Positions 10,161 through 18,375 of a stretch of DNA of 64,000 nt are shown here, piece by piece. The position numbers and the translations under genes are program-made. Under the pieces are notes generated by a model. It ran no database searches. It worked only from the letters and a program-made list of their open reading frames with translations, and was not told the origin of the DNA. The stretch's first letter is position 1, and every line of letters begins with the position of its first letter. The DNA is from Bradyrhizobium septentrionale (GTDB lineage: Bacteria > Pseudomonadota > Alphaproteobacteria > Rhizobiales > Xanthobacteraceae). Location: the NCBI RefSeq assembly GCF_011516645.4, contig NZ_CP088285.1, forward strand, positions 6,590,501-6,654,500, in the 5' to 3' direction.

Positions 10161-10535
10161 GCGGTGCTGAGCCGCATGGATTTGGTGGAGACCGGTCGGC
10201 GGCGACGCTGGACGCGTGCGGAGAAGCTCAGAATCGTAGAGGAGAGCTTCTCGGGGCCACGACTGGTGTCGGCGACGGCTCGCCGGTATGGGATATCACG
10301 TCAGCTTCTGCTGAGCTGGCGCAAGGCTTGGACCTGTCATGATCCGGCCGAAGAGGATTCGATCGGCCCGACATTCGTCCCTGCGATAGTTGCGGCAAGT
10401 ACGCCGCCAACGACGGAAGCTGTCGAGACAGGTCAGATCGAAATCGTGAGCCCTCAGGGGCTGCGCGTGGTCTTCGGCCCCGGTGCGGATATCGAGGCGG
10501 TCGTTCGAATTGCTCGGGGCCTGGCGCGCCGATGA
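10140..10535 (+). CDS. tnpA: IS66 TnpA (helix-turn-helix protein), copy 2
   Basis: The product has 131 residues from the ATG at 10140. An in-frame ATG at 10176 (MDLVETGRRRRW) is an alternative and would leave the 12-bp inverted repeat as untranslated leader. The N-terminal half is a transposase helix-turn-helix (RRRRWTRAEKLRIVEESF, then ARRYGISRQLLLSWRKAW). The C-terminus has the family block GLRVVFGPGADIEAVVRIA. Its stop overlaps the tnpB ATG. It is a different subgroup from the tnpA of copy 1, sharing only the family pattern. Confidence 0.9.
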   Translation: MDVHKDSAVLSRMDLVETGRRRRWTRAEKLRIVEESFSGPRLVSATARRYGISRQLLLSWRKAWTCHDPAEEDSIGPTFVPAIVAASTPPTTEAVETGQIEIVSPQGLRVVFGPGADIEAVVRIARGLARR

Positions 10536-10879
10536 TCCCGATCCCGACGGGCGTGCGGGTGTGGCTGGCGACGGGCCATACCGACATGCGGTGCGGCTTT
10601 CCGAGCCTGGCTCTGCGCGTGCAGGAAGTGCTCAAGCGCGACGCCATGGGCGGCGGTCTTTTCTGCTTCCGGGGCAAACGCGGTGATCTATTGAAGGTCA
10701 TTTGGCACGATGGCCAGGGCGCCTGCTTGTTCACCAAAAGACTCGAGAGAGGCAGGTTCATCTGGCCATCGGTTGCTGGTGAATCGGTAACGATCTCTCC
10801 GGCGCAGTTGAGCTATCTGTTGTCCGGGATCGATTGGCGCAACCCTCAAGAAACCCAGCGTCCGACGCGGGTCGGATAG
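10532..10879 (+). CDS. tnpB: IS66 accessory protein TnpB, copy 2
   Basis: The product has 115 residues, the usual length for IS66 Orf2, and starts MIPIPTGVRVWLATGHTDMR with FRGKRGDLLKVIWHDGQG and [17 protein letters not shown] overlap with tnpA suggests coupled translation. From about residue 58 onward it is almost identical to the copy 1 protein, whereas the first half carries many substitutions. Confidence 0.95.
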   Translation: MIPIPTGVRVWLATGHTDMRCGFPSLALRVQEVLKRDAMGGGLFCFRGKRGDLLKVIWHDGQGACLFTKRLERGRFIWPSVAGESVTISPAQLSYLLSGIDWRNPQETQRPTRVG

Positions 10880-10925
10880 TCGTTTTACGGTTTGAATCTG
10901 CGGCTCGATCTGATTCAATGGCTCC

Positions 10926-12599
10926 ATGATATCGAAGCCGGATGATCTTCCATCGGACCTTGTCAGTGCCCTGGCGGCGCTGCAGGCCGAGCGTGAGGCG
11001 CGACAGAAAGCCGAGGCGAAGGCCGCCAACTGGCAGGCGCAAGCCGCGAATGCGCAGGCGAAACTGTCGGATACCGAGGCGCTGATCGCTCATCTCGAGT
11101 TGCGCATCGAGAAGCTGAAACGCGAACTGTACGGGCAGCGCTCCGAGCGCACGGCGCGGCTGCTCGAGCAGTTGGAACTGGAGCTCGAAGACCTCGTCGC
11201 CACGGCGAGCGAGGATGAGCTTGCGGCGCAGGCCGCAGCGGCGAAGACGCAGAACGTCCGCCCCTTCACGCGCAAGCGGCCGGTGCGCAAGCCTTGGCCG
11301 GACGACATCGAACACGAGCGCGTCGTCATTGACGCTCCGACGAGCTGCGCCTGCTGCGGCGGATCGCGGCTGGCGAAGGTCGGCGAGGATGTGACCAAGA
11401 CGCTGGAGGAGATCCCGCGTCGCTTCAAGGTCATCGAAACAGTGCGCGAGAAGTTCACCTGCCGCGATTGCGAGAAGATCAGCCAGCCGCCTGCGCCGTT
11501 CCATGCCACGCCGCGCGGCTTCATCGGCCCACAATTGCTGGCGACGATCCTGTTCGACAAGTTCGGCATGCATATCCCGCTCAACCGCCAGAGTGCGCGC
11601 TTTAAGGCCGAGAGGATCGATTTGCCGCTGTCGACGCTGGCCGACCAGGTCGGCCACGGGACCTTCGCCGTCATGCCACTCTTCCACTTGATCGAACGCC
11701 ATGTGCTCGCTGCTGAGCGCCTTCATGGCGATGACACCACCATCCGTATCCTGGCGAAGGGCAAGTGCACGACCGGGCGGATCTGGACTTATGTGCGGGA
11801 TAACCGGCCCTTTGCCGGGCCTGCGCCGCCGGCGGCGGTCTATTACGCCTCGAGCGACCGACGAGGCGAGCATCCGCAGAAGCATCTGGCCGCCTTCGCC
11901 GGCATCCTGCAAGCCGATTGCTACAACGGCTTCGAGCCACTGTTCGACCCGCAGAAGAAGGTGCTGCCGATTACGCCGGCGTTTTGCTTCGCCCATGCGC
12001 GGCGGGGCTTCTTCGAGCTGGCTGACATCGAGAAGAATGCCCGGGAAGGCAAGAGAGGTAAACCGGTCTCTCCGATCGCGCTGGAGGCGGTCAGGCGCCT
12101 GGATGTGTTGTTCGAGATCGAGCGCGCCATTAACGGCTGCGGCGCCGAAGAGCGGCGCGCCGTGCGCCAGGAAAAGAGCAAGCCGCTCCTCGGGGACATG
12201 CACGCCTGGTTGCTGCGTGAGCGCGAAACCCTCTCTCGCTCCTCCGAGGTCCTGAAGCCTATGAATTACATGCTCAGGCGCTGGGACGACTTCGCCCGCT
12301 TCCTCGACGATGGCAGGATCTGCTTGACCAACAATTGTGCTGAGCGCGCATTGAGAGGCATCGCCTTGGGAAGGCGCAACTGGACCTTCGCCGGCAGCCA
12401 GCGTGGTGCCGACCGTGCCGCCATCATGCTGACGATGATCACGACCTGTCGTCTCAACGACGTCGATCCGAAAGCCTGGCTCGCCGACGTCCTCGCCCGT
12501 ATCGCCGATCTTCCCGCATCGCGTCTGCACGAATTGCTGCCCTGGGAATGGAAGCTCCTGCGCCAAGCCGACAAGCCCGCCGATCAGCAGGCCGCCTGA
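10926..12599 (+). CDS. tnpC: IS66 transposase TnpC, copy 2
   Basis: This 557-residue transposase has the same layout as copy 1: N-terminal coiled coil (LELRIEKLKRELYG), Cys4 zinc segment (CACCG and CRDC), catalytic core (LHGDDTTIRILAKG, QADCYNGFEPLF) and helical C-terminus (TNNCAERALRGIALGRRNW). The only strongly different stretch is residues 10-45, which is Ala/Gln-rich here (AKAANWQAQAANAQAK). It starts 46 bases after tnpB. The reading frame is intact, so the element could be active. Confidence 0.95.
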   Translation: MISKPDDLPSDLVSALAALQAEREARQKAEAKAANWQAQAANAQAKLSDTEALIAHLELRIEKLKRELYGQRSERTARLLEQLELELEDLVATASEDELAAQAAAAKTQNVRPFTRKRPVRKPWPDDIEHERVVIDAPTSCACCGGSRLAKVGEDVTKTLEEIPRRFKVIETVREKFTCRDCEKISQPPAPFHATPRGFIGPQLLATILFDKFGMHIPLNRQSARFKAERIDLPLSTLADQVGHGTFAVMPLFHLIERHVLAAERLHGDDTTIRILAKGKCTTGRIWTYVRDNRPFAGPAPPAAVYYASSDRRGEHPQKHLAAFAGILQADCYNGFEPLFDPQKKVLPITPAFCFAHARRGFFELADIEKNAREGKRGKPVSPIALEAVRRLDVLFEIERAINGCGAEERRAVRQEKSKPLLGDMHAWLLRERETLSRSSEVLKPMNYMLRRWDDFARFLDDGRICLTNNCAERALRGIALGRRNWTFAGSQRGADRAAIMLTMITTCRLNDVDPKAWLADVLARIADLPASRLHELLPWEWKLLRQADKPADQQAA

Positions 12600-12676
12600 C
12601 CTTCACGCAACGCCATCATAGAGCTCGCCGTACCCGCGCGCATGCGTCCATCACGCGGTCCTCGTCGTATGCGTAC

Positions 12677-12836
12677 GATCCAGAAGCTTCATTCGCAGCT
12701 GCTCGAGGAAGAGCGCAGCAGGCAATCGGCAGCGCCGGCCGACGCCGGCAAGCCGCCGCTGGCGGTCGCGCAGTGGGGACAATCGAACCCGGAGAGTTGC
12801 GGGCGGCTCGGAGGGGATTCCGGGACGTGTTACTGA
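12677..12836 (+). pseudogene. Coding-repeat copy B, 3' part
   Basis: This resumes copy B after the IS, beginning with the duplicated GATCCAGA. It encodes IQKLHSQLLEEERSRQS, then AAPADAGKPPLAVAQWGQS and NPESCGRLGGDSGTCY, ending at a TGA at 12834-12836. The first 110 bases are nearly identical to copy A (4074-4178). The conserved end PPLAVxQWxQS is also recognisable in the third remnant near 14.75 kb. Confidence 0.55.
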
Positions 12837-13040
12837 GAATGGCAAGTGCGGCGTGGGGCCATGACCTCGCCGCTGAATGGCACGACCGACGGCAATGCTG
12901 CCGTGAAGGTCTGTCCGGCGGCAAACTAGCCGTCGATGTCCCCGTATTTTCGCGGATGCAGCTGTACGCCGCGCGGCATGCACCGCGAAAGCGGTGGGTG
13001 AAAGTAACTCTCGCGCTGGGCGGTCTGCCAGCATAGGTGC
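12837..13040. other. Intergenic region without recognisable gene
   Basis: These 204 bases separate copy B from the convergent acyltransferase gene. No gene, terminator or mobile-element end is recognised. Confidence 0.35.
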
Positions 13041-14171
13041 TTACGCCCTCGCTGCGAGATCGGCCGGTCTTCTTTGGAGCGATCTGACCGCGTCGCGCGC
13101 GGGTCTTTCGATGACAAAATAGGTGAGGACCGAGATGCCAAAGGTCGCAACGATCAGTGCTGCGTATACCCAAATCGACCACGTGTTAGACACACCGAAA
13201 GCAAGTCGGAACAAGAGGAAGACGATGAAGTGCATCAAATAGATTGAATAGGAAATGACGCCGAGAAAGTGCAGTGCCTTCGATCCTAGCAAGCGCGATG
13301 TCGCCGAGGTCTGATCTGTCGCGGCGAGCACCACGAACGGGAACAAAAAGACGAGCACGTGCGAATTTGCGAGGCCGAAGTACAGCAAGACCAGAATGGC
13401 GCCGAAGCAGAGCCAGATGACGGCTGAGAACTTCGTGCAGAGCTTGTGGATCTCGTCCCGCTGCTCAAAGCTCGAGAACGCGATCCATCCCGTCGTGAAG
13501 CCAGCGATTCCTCGCACGAGATTCACCCAGTAGCTCCAATGGCTCTCTGCGACATAGAGCTCGGGGTTTGTCAACCGTTCGTCGAAAAACCTGACGAAAA
13601 GAGCGTAGGAAACGGCAGTGAGTGTGATGACACAGAGCAGTTTGACGTTTTCCGAACGCGGCGCCCTCAAACGCAGCAGCAGCGGAAACAGCAGGATGTA
13701 GCAGAACCATTCGATTGATATCGACCAGGACTGCATGTTCCAATGCACGCCGGTACCGACGACCGGCCAGGCGTTCAGCATCAACAACTGCAGCACAAAG
13801 TCGGTGAGGGCCGTGCTTGCGGGATAGGTCGTTGGGTTGACGATAACGGGCAGCGTATAGGTCGCCCCGACAATGATTAGCGTGACAAGATACAGGGGAT
13901 AAATGCGAGCGATCCGCGCTGTCAGGTAGTGCGAGAACTGAAAGTTCGTCCCACTGTAGACGTACGAAAGCGTGAAGCCGCTCAGGCAAAAAAACAGATC
14001 GACGGCGGCATCATGCCAGAAGAAGAATTCTTGGAGGTCATAGGGCAGTGTTGGATGGAAGTGCGCCAGAGCGACGACCGTCGCCGCAATTCCGCGCAGC
14101 CCTGTGAGCGCCCTCAGCTCCAGGCGCGGAAGGTGCGCAGGATTGCCTTGCGCGATATGACGAGATTCCAA
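13041..14171 (-). CDS. Membrane acyltransferase, acyltransferase family 3
   Basis: This 376-residue integral membrane protein belongs to the OatA/NodX/ExoZ-type acyltransferase-3 family, which moves acetyl or similar groups onto surface sugars. The motif ALTGLRGIAATVVALAHFHP near the start contains the family's catalytic-site His, and the FFFWHDAAVDLFFCLSGFTLSY segment follows. About ten hydrophobic segments are visible. The C-terminus has ISYSIYLMHFIVF, also typical. The start is a TTG at 14171 preceded by GGGAGAG about 8 bases upstream on the minus strand; no ATG occurs before the conserved motif. A close paralogue is encoded at 33537-34679. The likely acceptor is a surface glycan, possibly one made by the neighbouring glycosyltransferases. 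Confidence 0.9.
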   Translation of the reverse strand: MESRHIAQGNPAHLPRLELRALTGLRGIAATVVALAHFHPTLPYDLQEFFFWHDAAVDLFFCLSGFTLSYVYSGTNFQFSHYLTARIARIYPLYLVTLIIVGATYTLPVIVNPTTYPASTALTDFVLQLLMLNAWPVVGTGVHWNMQSWSISIEWFCYILLFPLLLRLRAPRSENVKLLCVITLTAVSYALFVRFFDERLTNPELYVAESHWSYWVNLVRGIAGFTTGWIAFSSFEQRDEIHKLCTKFSAVIWLCFGAILVLLYFGLANSHVLVFLFPFVVLAATDQTSATSRLLGSKALHFLGVISYSIYLMHFIVFLLFRLAFGVSNTWSIWVYAALIVATFGISVLTYFVIERPARDAVRSLQRRPADLAARA

Positions 14172-14510
14172 GCTTGCGCTCTCCCGTTCGCGTCGCAGGC
14201 ACTCGTAGCATCAAGACAGTCGCCGAACAACGTGAGCTCGCGTGGAAGTCGCGTTCATGGTTAGCCGGCGTATGAAGCTGCCCGAATTTCGGCGGCGTCA
14301 CGCGTGCGATCACTTTTGGAGTTGGACCGCCCCTCCAAATGAGCTGAACTTGTCAGGGTCTATTGATTTCGCTTGCGCTTTTTTCACGCTGTCACGGCGG
14401 GGGTGAGTGGCGCCTCTCGCGCCATCTTTTCAATAACTTAGCTCAGGTTTCCGACCTCGCGGCTTTGACATTTTCGAACGTCGTTCTTCGGCTTCCTCGA
14501 GCTTCTGGCC

Positions 14511-14537
14511 TCGATGACACGACACGCGTGTCATCGA
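14511..14537. repeat. 10-bp inverted repeat
   Basis: TCGATGACAC (14511-14520) and GTGTCATCGA (14528-14537) are perfect inverted arms around a 7-base spacer. There is no T-run beyond, so a simple intrinsic terminator is unlikely. It may be a protein-binding palindrome or a relic. Confidence 0.45.
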
Positions 14538-14739
14538 AGCGCCGGACGCTTGCCACGTGACTGCGGTGTTAGCCATGCGCGCAGCTGCTTGTTGCGGTCG
14601 ACCTGTGTTTGCCGTTTTGTTGGATTGATTGGAGCGCCGCCGGCGTCGCCCTCGACAGCGCCTGAACGGCGCCCGTCCTGCGACCGCCGTACCGCGCTGC
14701 TGCCGAATTCGAGCCCCGGATGGTGCGGCTCTTCAATTG

Positions 14740-14850
14740 GCGTAGTTCAAAGCTCCCGGACAAGGAGCGCCGCAGGCCAGCTGTCGCGCCGACAGCGCCG
14801 AGCATGCCGTCGCTTGCGGTCATGCAATGGCGGCAATCCAAGCCGCAGAG
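14740..14850 (+). pseudogene. Coding-repeat copy C, decayed remnant
   Basis: One frame reads SSKLPDKERRRPAVAPTAPS, then MPSLAVMQWRQSKPQR and a stop. This aligns with SQLLEEERSRQSAAPADAG, then KPPLAVAQWGQSNPE of copy B. Upstream similarity is lost. It is therefore a third, older copy of the same unknown coding segment. Confidence 0.4.
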
Positions 14851-14945
14851 GTGAGGCCGGCTCGCGAGCTGCTGTGGAGCCGAGCGAATTTGGCGGCCAT
14901 TGGGTTGCGCCTATGGGTTGAAGTTGACATTGATTGGCATCCGGG

Positions 14946-16466
14946 ATGGCGAGCATGCTTTCAAGCGATCATTCGGTACAAGTGGATCCAGAAGCGAGGC
15001 TCAGCGCTGCCCCTGAGCAGAGCGATCACCTTCGGGCCTGGCTGCCGCTCTTGTTCGCGGCCACGGCGTACCTGACGCTTATCGCCAGGATGGTCAGCCT
15101 GTTAAGCGACGCCGACATCTATTGGCATATCGTGGTCGGGCAGTGGATCATTGATCATCGTGCCGTACCGCACGTTGATCTGTTCTCCTTCACGATGCCC
15201 GGCGCACCCTGGATCACCAGCGCGTGGTTGTCAGAAGTCCTTTATTGCGCGGCGTTCAAATTGGCCGGATGGCCAGGGCCTGTAATGCTTGCCGCGCTGT
15301 CGGCGTCTGCAGCGATTTTTCTGCTCACTCGCCTGTTACTGAAAAGATTGCCGAACGTGCCGGTCGTGATGATGGTGGGAGCCGCAATCGCCATGACGGC
15401 GACCCACACGCTGGCCCGGCCGCATGTCCTGATCTTTCCGTTGATGGTGCTGTGGGCTAACGCCCTGATAGAGGCAAGCGAACAACGACGAGCGCCTTCA
15501 CTCTGGTATCTCCCACTCATCACTCTCTGGGCGAACCTGCATGGCAGCTTTACGCTGGGCCTGGCGTTGATCGGGCCGTTCGCGTTGGAGGCGCTTTGGA
15601 CCGCAGATAAATCCGCCCGCGTGTCGGTCGCGCTGCAATGGCTTCGATTTGGCGGGCTTGCACTCGCGGCCGCCTGCATCACCCCGTATGGACCGGAATC
15701 GATCCTGGTCACACTGCGCATTTTGAAGCTGGGATCTGTTCTTTCAAAGATCGGCGAGTGGCAACCGCTCGACTTCGGCGAAACAAATCCCGTAACAATA
15801 TGCTTGCTCGCTGGCGCTGCCTACGTCCTGTACAGCGGACTCAAGTTGCCTCCGATCAGGATTGCCGCGCTGCTCGCGGTCATCTGGCAGACCCTCGCAC
15901 ATGTACGTTATGTCGACGTTTTCGCACTGGTTGCGCCGTTGTTCGTTGCGGGTCCGTTGGGCCAGCATCTTTCGTGGCACCGGTTGCAACACCGGAAAGT
16001 CGTACAACCAGCAAGGACAGCGTTTGTCGCGGCTATCGCCGCCCTCGTTGTCGCGACAGGGTTGATCGTGGCGACGGTGGACAACACGCCGCCACTCGTT
16101 CCGCGCGCCGCCGTGGAAAAGCTCAAGGAGTTGAAGGCCAGTCGCGTCTTGAACGACTACTACTTCTGCGGATATCTGATGTTCCAGGGCATTCCGACGT
16201 TCATCGATTCACGTGCCGAACTTTATGGGCCGGCCTTTATCAACCGCTATTCGCGAGCCCTTTCGCTGCAGGATATTCCGGACTTCGTCCGATTGCTCGA
16301 CGAGTACAAGATCGACACAACATTGCTGCTCCCGTCGACTCGAGCTGTTGGTCTGCTCGATCGACTGCCGGACTGGGAACGGGCCTATGCCGATGAGGTG
16401 GCCGTCGTCCACGTTCGGCGCACGCATCCACTGAACGCGGAGCCCAGGAAAACTGGGATTCCTTGA
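14946..16466 (+). CDS. GT-C-like polytopic membrane protein
   Basis: From the ATG at 14946 the product has about 506 residues; TTG 14934 and ATG 14955 are alternatives and no strong ribosome site decides. After the first membrane segment comes SDADIYWHIVVGQWIIDH and a PHVDLFSFTMPGAPW segment. This resembles the first-loop acidic motif of bacterial GT-C-type proteins that use polyprenyl-linked sugars. About ten membrane segments follow, ending with one at about 355-375. A soluble C-terminal domain (FIDSRAELYGPAFINRYSRA) follows. The activity is inferred from the fold type. The gene lies immediately upstream of the first Flp pilin gene, and a decayed copy of its 3' third lies upstream of the second. 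This repeated pairing hints at a role in pilin or pilus modification. Confidence 0.65.
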   Translation: MASMLSSDHSVQVDPEARLSAAPEQSDHLRAWLPLLFAATAYLTLIARMVSLLSDADIYWHIVVGQWIIDHRAVPHVDLFSFTMPGAPWITSAWLSEVLYCAAFKLAGWPGPVMLAALSASAAIFLLTRLLLKRLPNVPVVMMVGAAIAMTATHTLARPHVLIFPLMVLWANALIEASEQRRAPSLWYLPLITLWANLHGSFTLGLALIGPFALEALWTADKSARVSVALQWLRFGGLALAAACITPYGPESILVTLRILKLGSVLSKIGEWQPLDFGETNPVTICLLAGAAYVLYSGLKLPPIRIAALLAVIWQTLAHVRYVDVFALVAPLFVAGPLGQHLSWHRLQHRKVVQPARTAFVAAIAALVVATGLIVATVDNTPPLVPRAAVEKLKELKASRVLNDYYFCGYLMFQGIPTFIDSRAELYGPAFINRYSRALSLQDIPDFVRLLDEYKIDTTLLLPSTRAVGLLDRLPDWERAYADEVAVVHVRRTHPLNAEPRKTGIP

Positions 16467-16893
16467 AATGCCGTTCGTTCGATTGCAAGGGCGCGTTGCG
16501 ACAGCGAGGCATCTGGATGCGTCAACGCTGCTGTCTGTATGTTGAACGTCGTTGGCAGGCCGAGCCCCAGACGCTGGATCTTGGAACGCTCGCGCCGGTG
16601 CGGCCAGCGTAGCGACGCCAGTGCCGAAGGCCACAGAACAAACGGAGGTGGCCGATGACATCATCCGATCGTCGCTTTTTGTAACTGGTCGTCCGATTGT
16701 TTCCAGGCAGCAACGGCTGGATACGAAACCGATGCCGGCCGTGGCGGCGGCTCCGATTCTACGCGGGAATTTTCGGCAATTTTGTCGCACTTCATGCTTT
16801 TCCCCGCGCAAATACGGGGGCGCCCCTGCCACAGTAAGGTTAAGGAAGAATTAGCAGTGACAATTTAATGCGAGATACTGTAAAATTTAACCG
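16467..16893. other. Upstream region of the first pilin gene
   Basis: These 427 bases contain no gene. At 16840-16854 the sequence TTAAGGAAGAATTAG resembles the CtrA site TTAA-N7-TTAA with one mismatch, 42 bases upstream of the sigma-54 promoter. This is a weak prediction. Confidence 0.35.
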
Positions 16894-16910
16894 TTGGCAC
16901 TGGGATTGCC
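16894..16910 (+). promoter_or_regulatory. Sigma-54 (RpoN) promoter of the first Flp pilin gene
   Basis: TTGGCACTGGGATTGCC has the invariant GG (16896-16897) and GC (16908-16909) exactly 10 bases apart, with the full TTGGCAC and TTGC boxes. Transcription would start near 16921, 35 bases before the pilin ATG. A sigma-54 promoter needs an ATP-dependent activator; none is encoded nearby. Confidence 0.75.
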
Positions 16911-16955
16911 CGCCGACGGCTTTGTAAAATTCATCCTAGTAAAAAGGATTTTTCC

Positions 16956-17156
16956 ATGTCCAAGTTTTACAACAAGACCACCGACGCGTTAAAGCGTCTG
17001 CGCACGGACAAGGACGGCGTTGTGTCGTTCGAGTATATCATCGTCGCGGCTTGCATCGTCGCCGTGGTGATTGCCGTGTTCAAGACTGACAACAGCGTCT
17101 CGACTGCTCTGGCCGCGGGTATCACCAAGATCTCCACCGCGATGGCTGGCCTCTGA
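16956..17156 (+). CDS. flp: Flp/Fap-type pilin 1
   Basis: This 66-residue prepilin has a short charged leader of about 20 residues (MSKFYNKTTDALKRLRTDKD), then the cleavage site G/VVSFEY with the Glu and Tyr of Flp pilins. A hydrophobic helix (IIVAACIVAVVIAVF) and a short polar C-terminus follow. Cleavage by the CpaA peptidase would leave a mature pilin of about 45 residues. An AAAGGA ribosome site lies 7 bases before the ATG. It is driven by the sigma-54 promoter at 16894-16910. It is highly similar to pilin 2 from the leader onward, with identical TM segments. Confidence 0.95.
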   Translation: MSKFYNKTTDALKRLRTDKDGVVSFEYIIVAACIVAVVIAVFKTDNSVSTALAAGITKISTAMAGL

Positions 17157-17194
17157 TTTGACCGTTCGTACAGGGCGGCCGGGTCCTGCACCTT

Positions 17195-17735
17195 AGGGCG
17201 TCGCTCTTACATATCAGCGAGTGGAGGCTGCTGGACTTAGGCACGCGTGATCCCGTTGCGATCTGTCTTCTGGCTCGCACTGCCTAGATCCTGACAGCGA
17301 AGTCAAGCTTGCCTCCACTCAGGGTTGCTCGGTTGCTCGCCGTCGGCATGATCTTGCCCATGCACGCCACGCCGACCTTTTTGCACTGATTTCGTCCTTC
17401 ATTGCCGATCCGTTAGGCGAGCATCTTTTCGTGGCGCCGGCCGCAAGGCTGGAAAGTCATCCCCGCAGCACGGACAGCATTTAGCGCAGCGATCGCAGCC
17501 GCCGTTGTCGCGACCGGGGTGATCGTGGTCGACCCGCGCGCGACCATTGTGGGCATTCACCCGGTGTGCGCGAGTTCATCCGTTTCAGGATCTGGTCGGC
17601 GAATCGAAGATCGACACTATGCTTCTCTCTCGTCGACCTGGACTGTCGGTCCGCTCGATCAACCGCCAGACGGTGAGTGGACCTAATGTGGGCGAGGTGG
17701 CCATCATCCACGTTCGGTGTGCGCTGGACCCGGAT
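17195..17735 (+). pseudogene. Decayed second copy of the GT-C-like gene (3' third)
   Basis: The sequence aligns with 15745-16430 of the intact gene. Landmarks are GGCGAGTGG and CTTGCCTCC near the start, the stretch equivalent to 15960-16075, and at the end GATCGACACTATGCTTCTC and GAGGTGGCCATCATCCACG. It has many small indels and stops plus an internal deletion of about 200 bases. It begins only about 40 bases after pilin 1 and ends about 440 bases before pilin 2. It is the remains of a tandem duplication of the GT-C plus pilin unit. Confidence 0.75.
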
Positions 17736-18110
17736 CGAGCGCCAGCACCACTGTCAAAGCGGTTTCGCCGTTACTTGAAATCGTGCCCGGGCCAAGGGAT
17801 GCTGAGCACGGCTTGCGGGAATTTGCGCCGAAGCCTCTGCTGCATTCCGCATGCTCTACATGGATCATGTCCGCGCCGCTTTGCCGCATGATCCGCCTTG
17901 CTTCGTATCCCCGGAAGTCCCACACCGTATTCGCACGGACCGGCGCCGAGGCGATTGCCGAGCGTAGGGAATTCTCAGTCATCTCAAGGGATTCCGGCGA
18001 TTGTCTGCGCAGTAGCCCTGCCGGGCGCGTCGCTGGCGGATGCGTTGGTAGGGTTAACGAACGATTACCGGATGACAGTCAACTGGCGAGACATTATAAA
18101 CAAATTCCAG
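17736..18110. other. Upstream region of the second pilin gene
   Basis: These 375 bases follow the GT-C pseudogene and show no gene. Short frames exist but lack support. Confidence 0.35.
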
Positions 18111-18127
18111 TTGGCACCGGATTTTGC
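18111..18127 (+). promoter_or_regulatory. Sigma-54-like element of pilin 2 with an 11-base spacer
   Basis: TTGGCACCGGATTTTGC is homologous in position to the pilin 1 promoter. Its GG (18113-18114) and GC (18126-18127) are 11 bases apart rather than 10. Spacing is critical for sigma-54, so this promoter may be weak or dead. Confidence 0.5.
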
Positions 18128-18174
18128 TCGCCAACGGTATTGCGTAAATTCATCGTAAAAAGGGATTTTTTCCT

Positions 18175-18375
18175 ATGTTGAAGCATTACATCAAGGCCAC
18201 GGAAGCTCTGAAGAATCTGGTCGCCGACAAGAAGGGCGTGGTGTCGTTCGAGTACATCATCGTCGCGGCTTGCATCGTCGCCGTGGTGATCGCGGTGTTC
18301 AAGACCGACACCAGCGTCTCGTCTGCGCTGCACGCCGGGATCAGCAAGATCTCGACCGCTATGGCTGGCCTCTGA
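18175..18375 (+). CDS. flp: Flp/Fap-type pilin 2
   Basis: This 66-residue prepilin is nearly the twin of pilin 1: leader MLKHYIKATEALKNLVADKK, cleavage site G/VVSFEY, then IIVAACIVAVVIAVFKTD and the same C-terminus KISTAMAGL. Differences cluster in the leader and in a few positions of the tail (TSVSSALHAG against NSVSTALAAG). An AAAGGGA ribosome site precedes the ATG. Its promoter element has an altered spacer. Confidence 0.95.
   Translation: MLKHYIKATEALKNLVADKKGVVSFEYIIVAACIVAVVIAVFKTDTSVSSALHAGISKISTAMAGL

Larger units (their letters stand above)
10082..12676 (+). mobile_element. IS66-family insertion sequence, copy 2 (complete)
   Basis: The element is 2595 bp and flanked by the perfect 8-bp direct repeat GATCCAGA (10074-10081 and 12677-12684). 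The left end reads GTATCCGTCCGAGGGCGGCC. The right end, on the opposite strand, reads GTACGCATACGACGAGGACC. Both pairs match copy 1. It carries tnpA, tnpB and tnpC on the plus strand, all open. Confidence 0.95.
14172..14945. other. Long non-coding region between divergent acyltransferase and GT-C genes
   Basis: About 770 bases with no intact gene. They hold a 10-bp inverted repeat at 14511-14537 and a decayed third copy of the coding repeat at about 14740-14850. The promoters of both flanking genes should lie here, but none is obvious. Confidence 0.5.

Noticed and set aside
10758..12566. A 602-codon open frame on the minus strand
   Set aside because: It lies antisense to IS66 tnpC, whose protein is clearly recognisable. 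High GC makes antisense frames long here.
14936..14950. Sigma-54 site before the GT-C gene
   Set aside because: The GG is followed after 10 bases by GG rather than GC, so the -12 element is missing.
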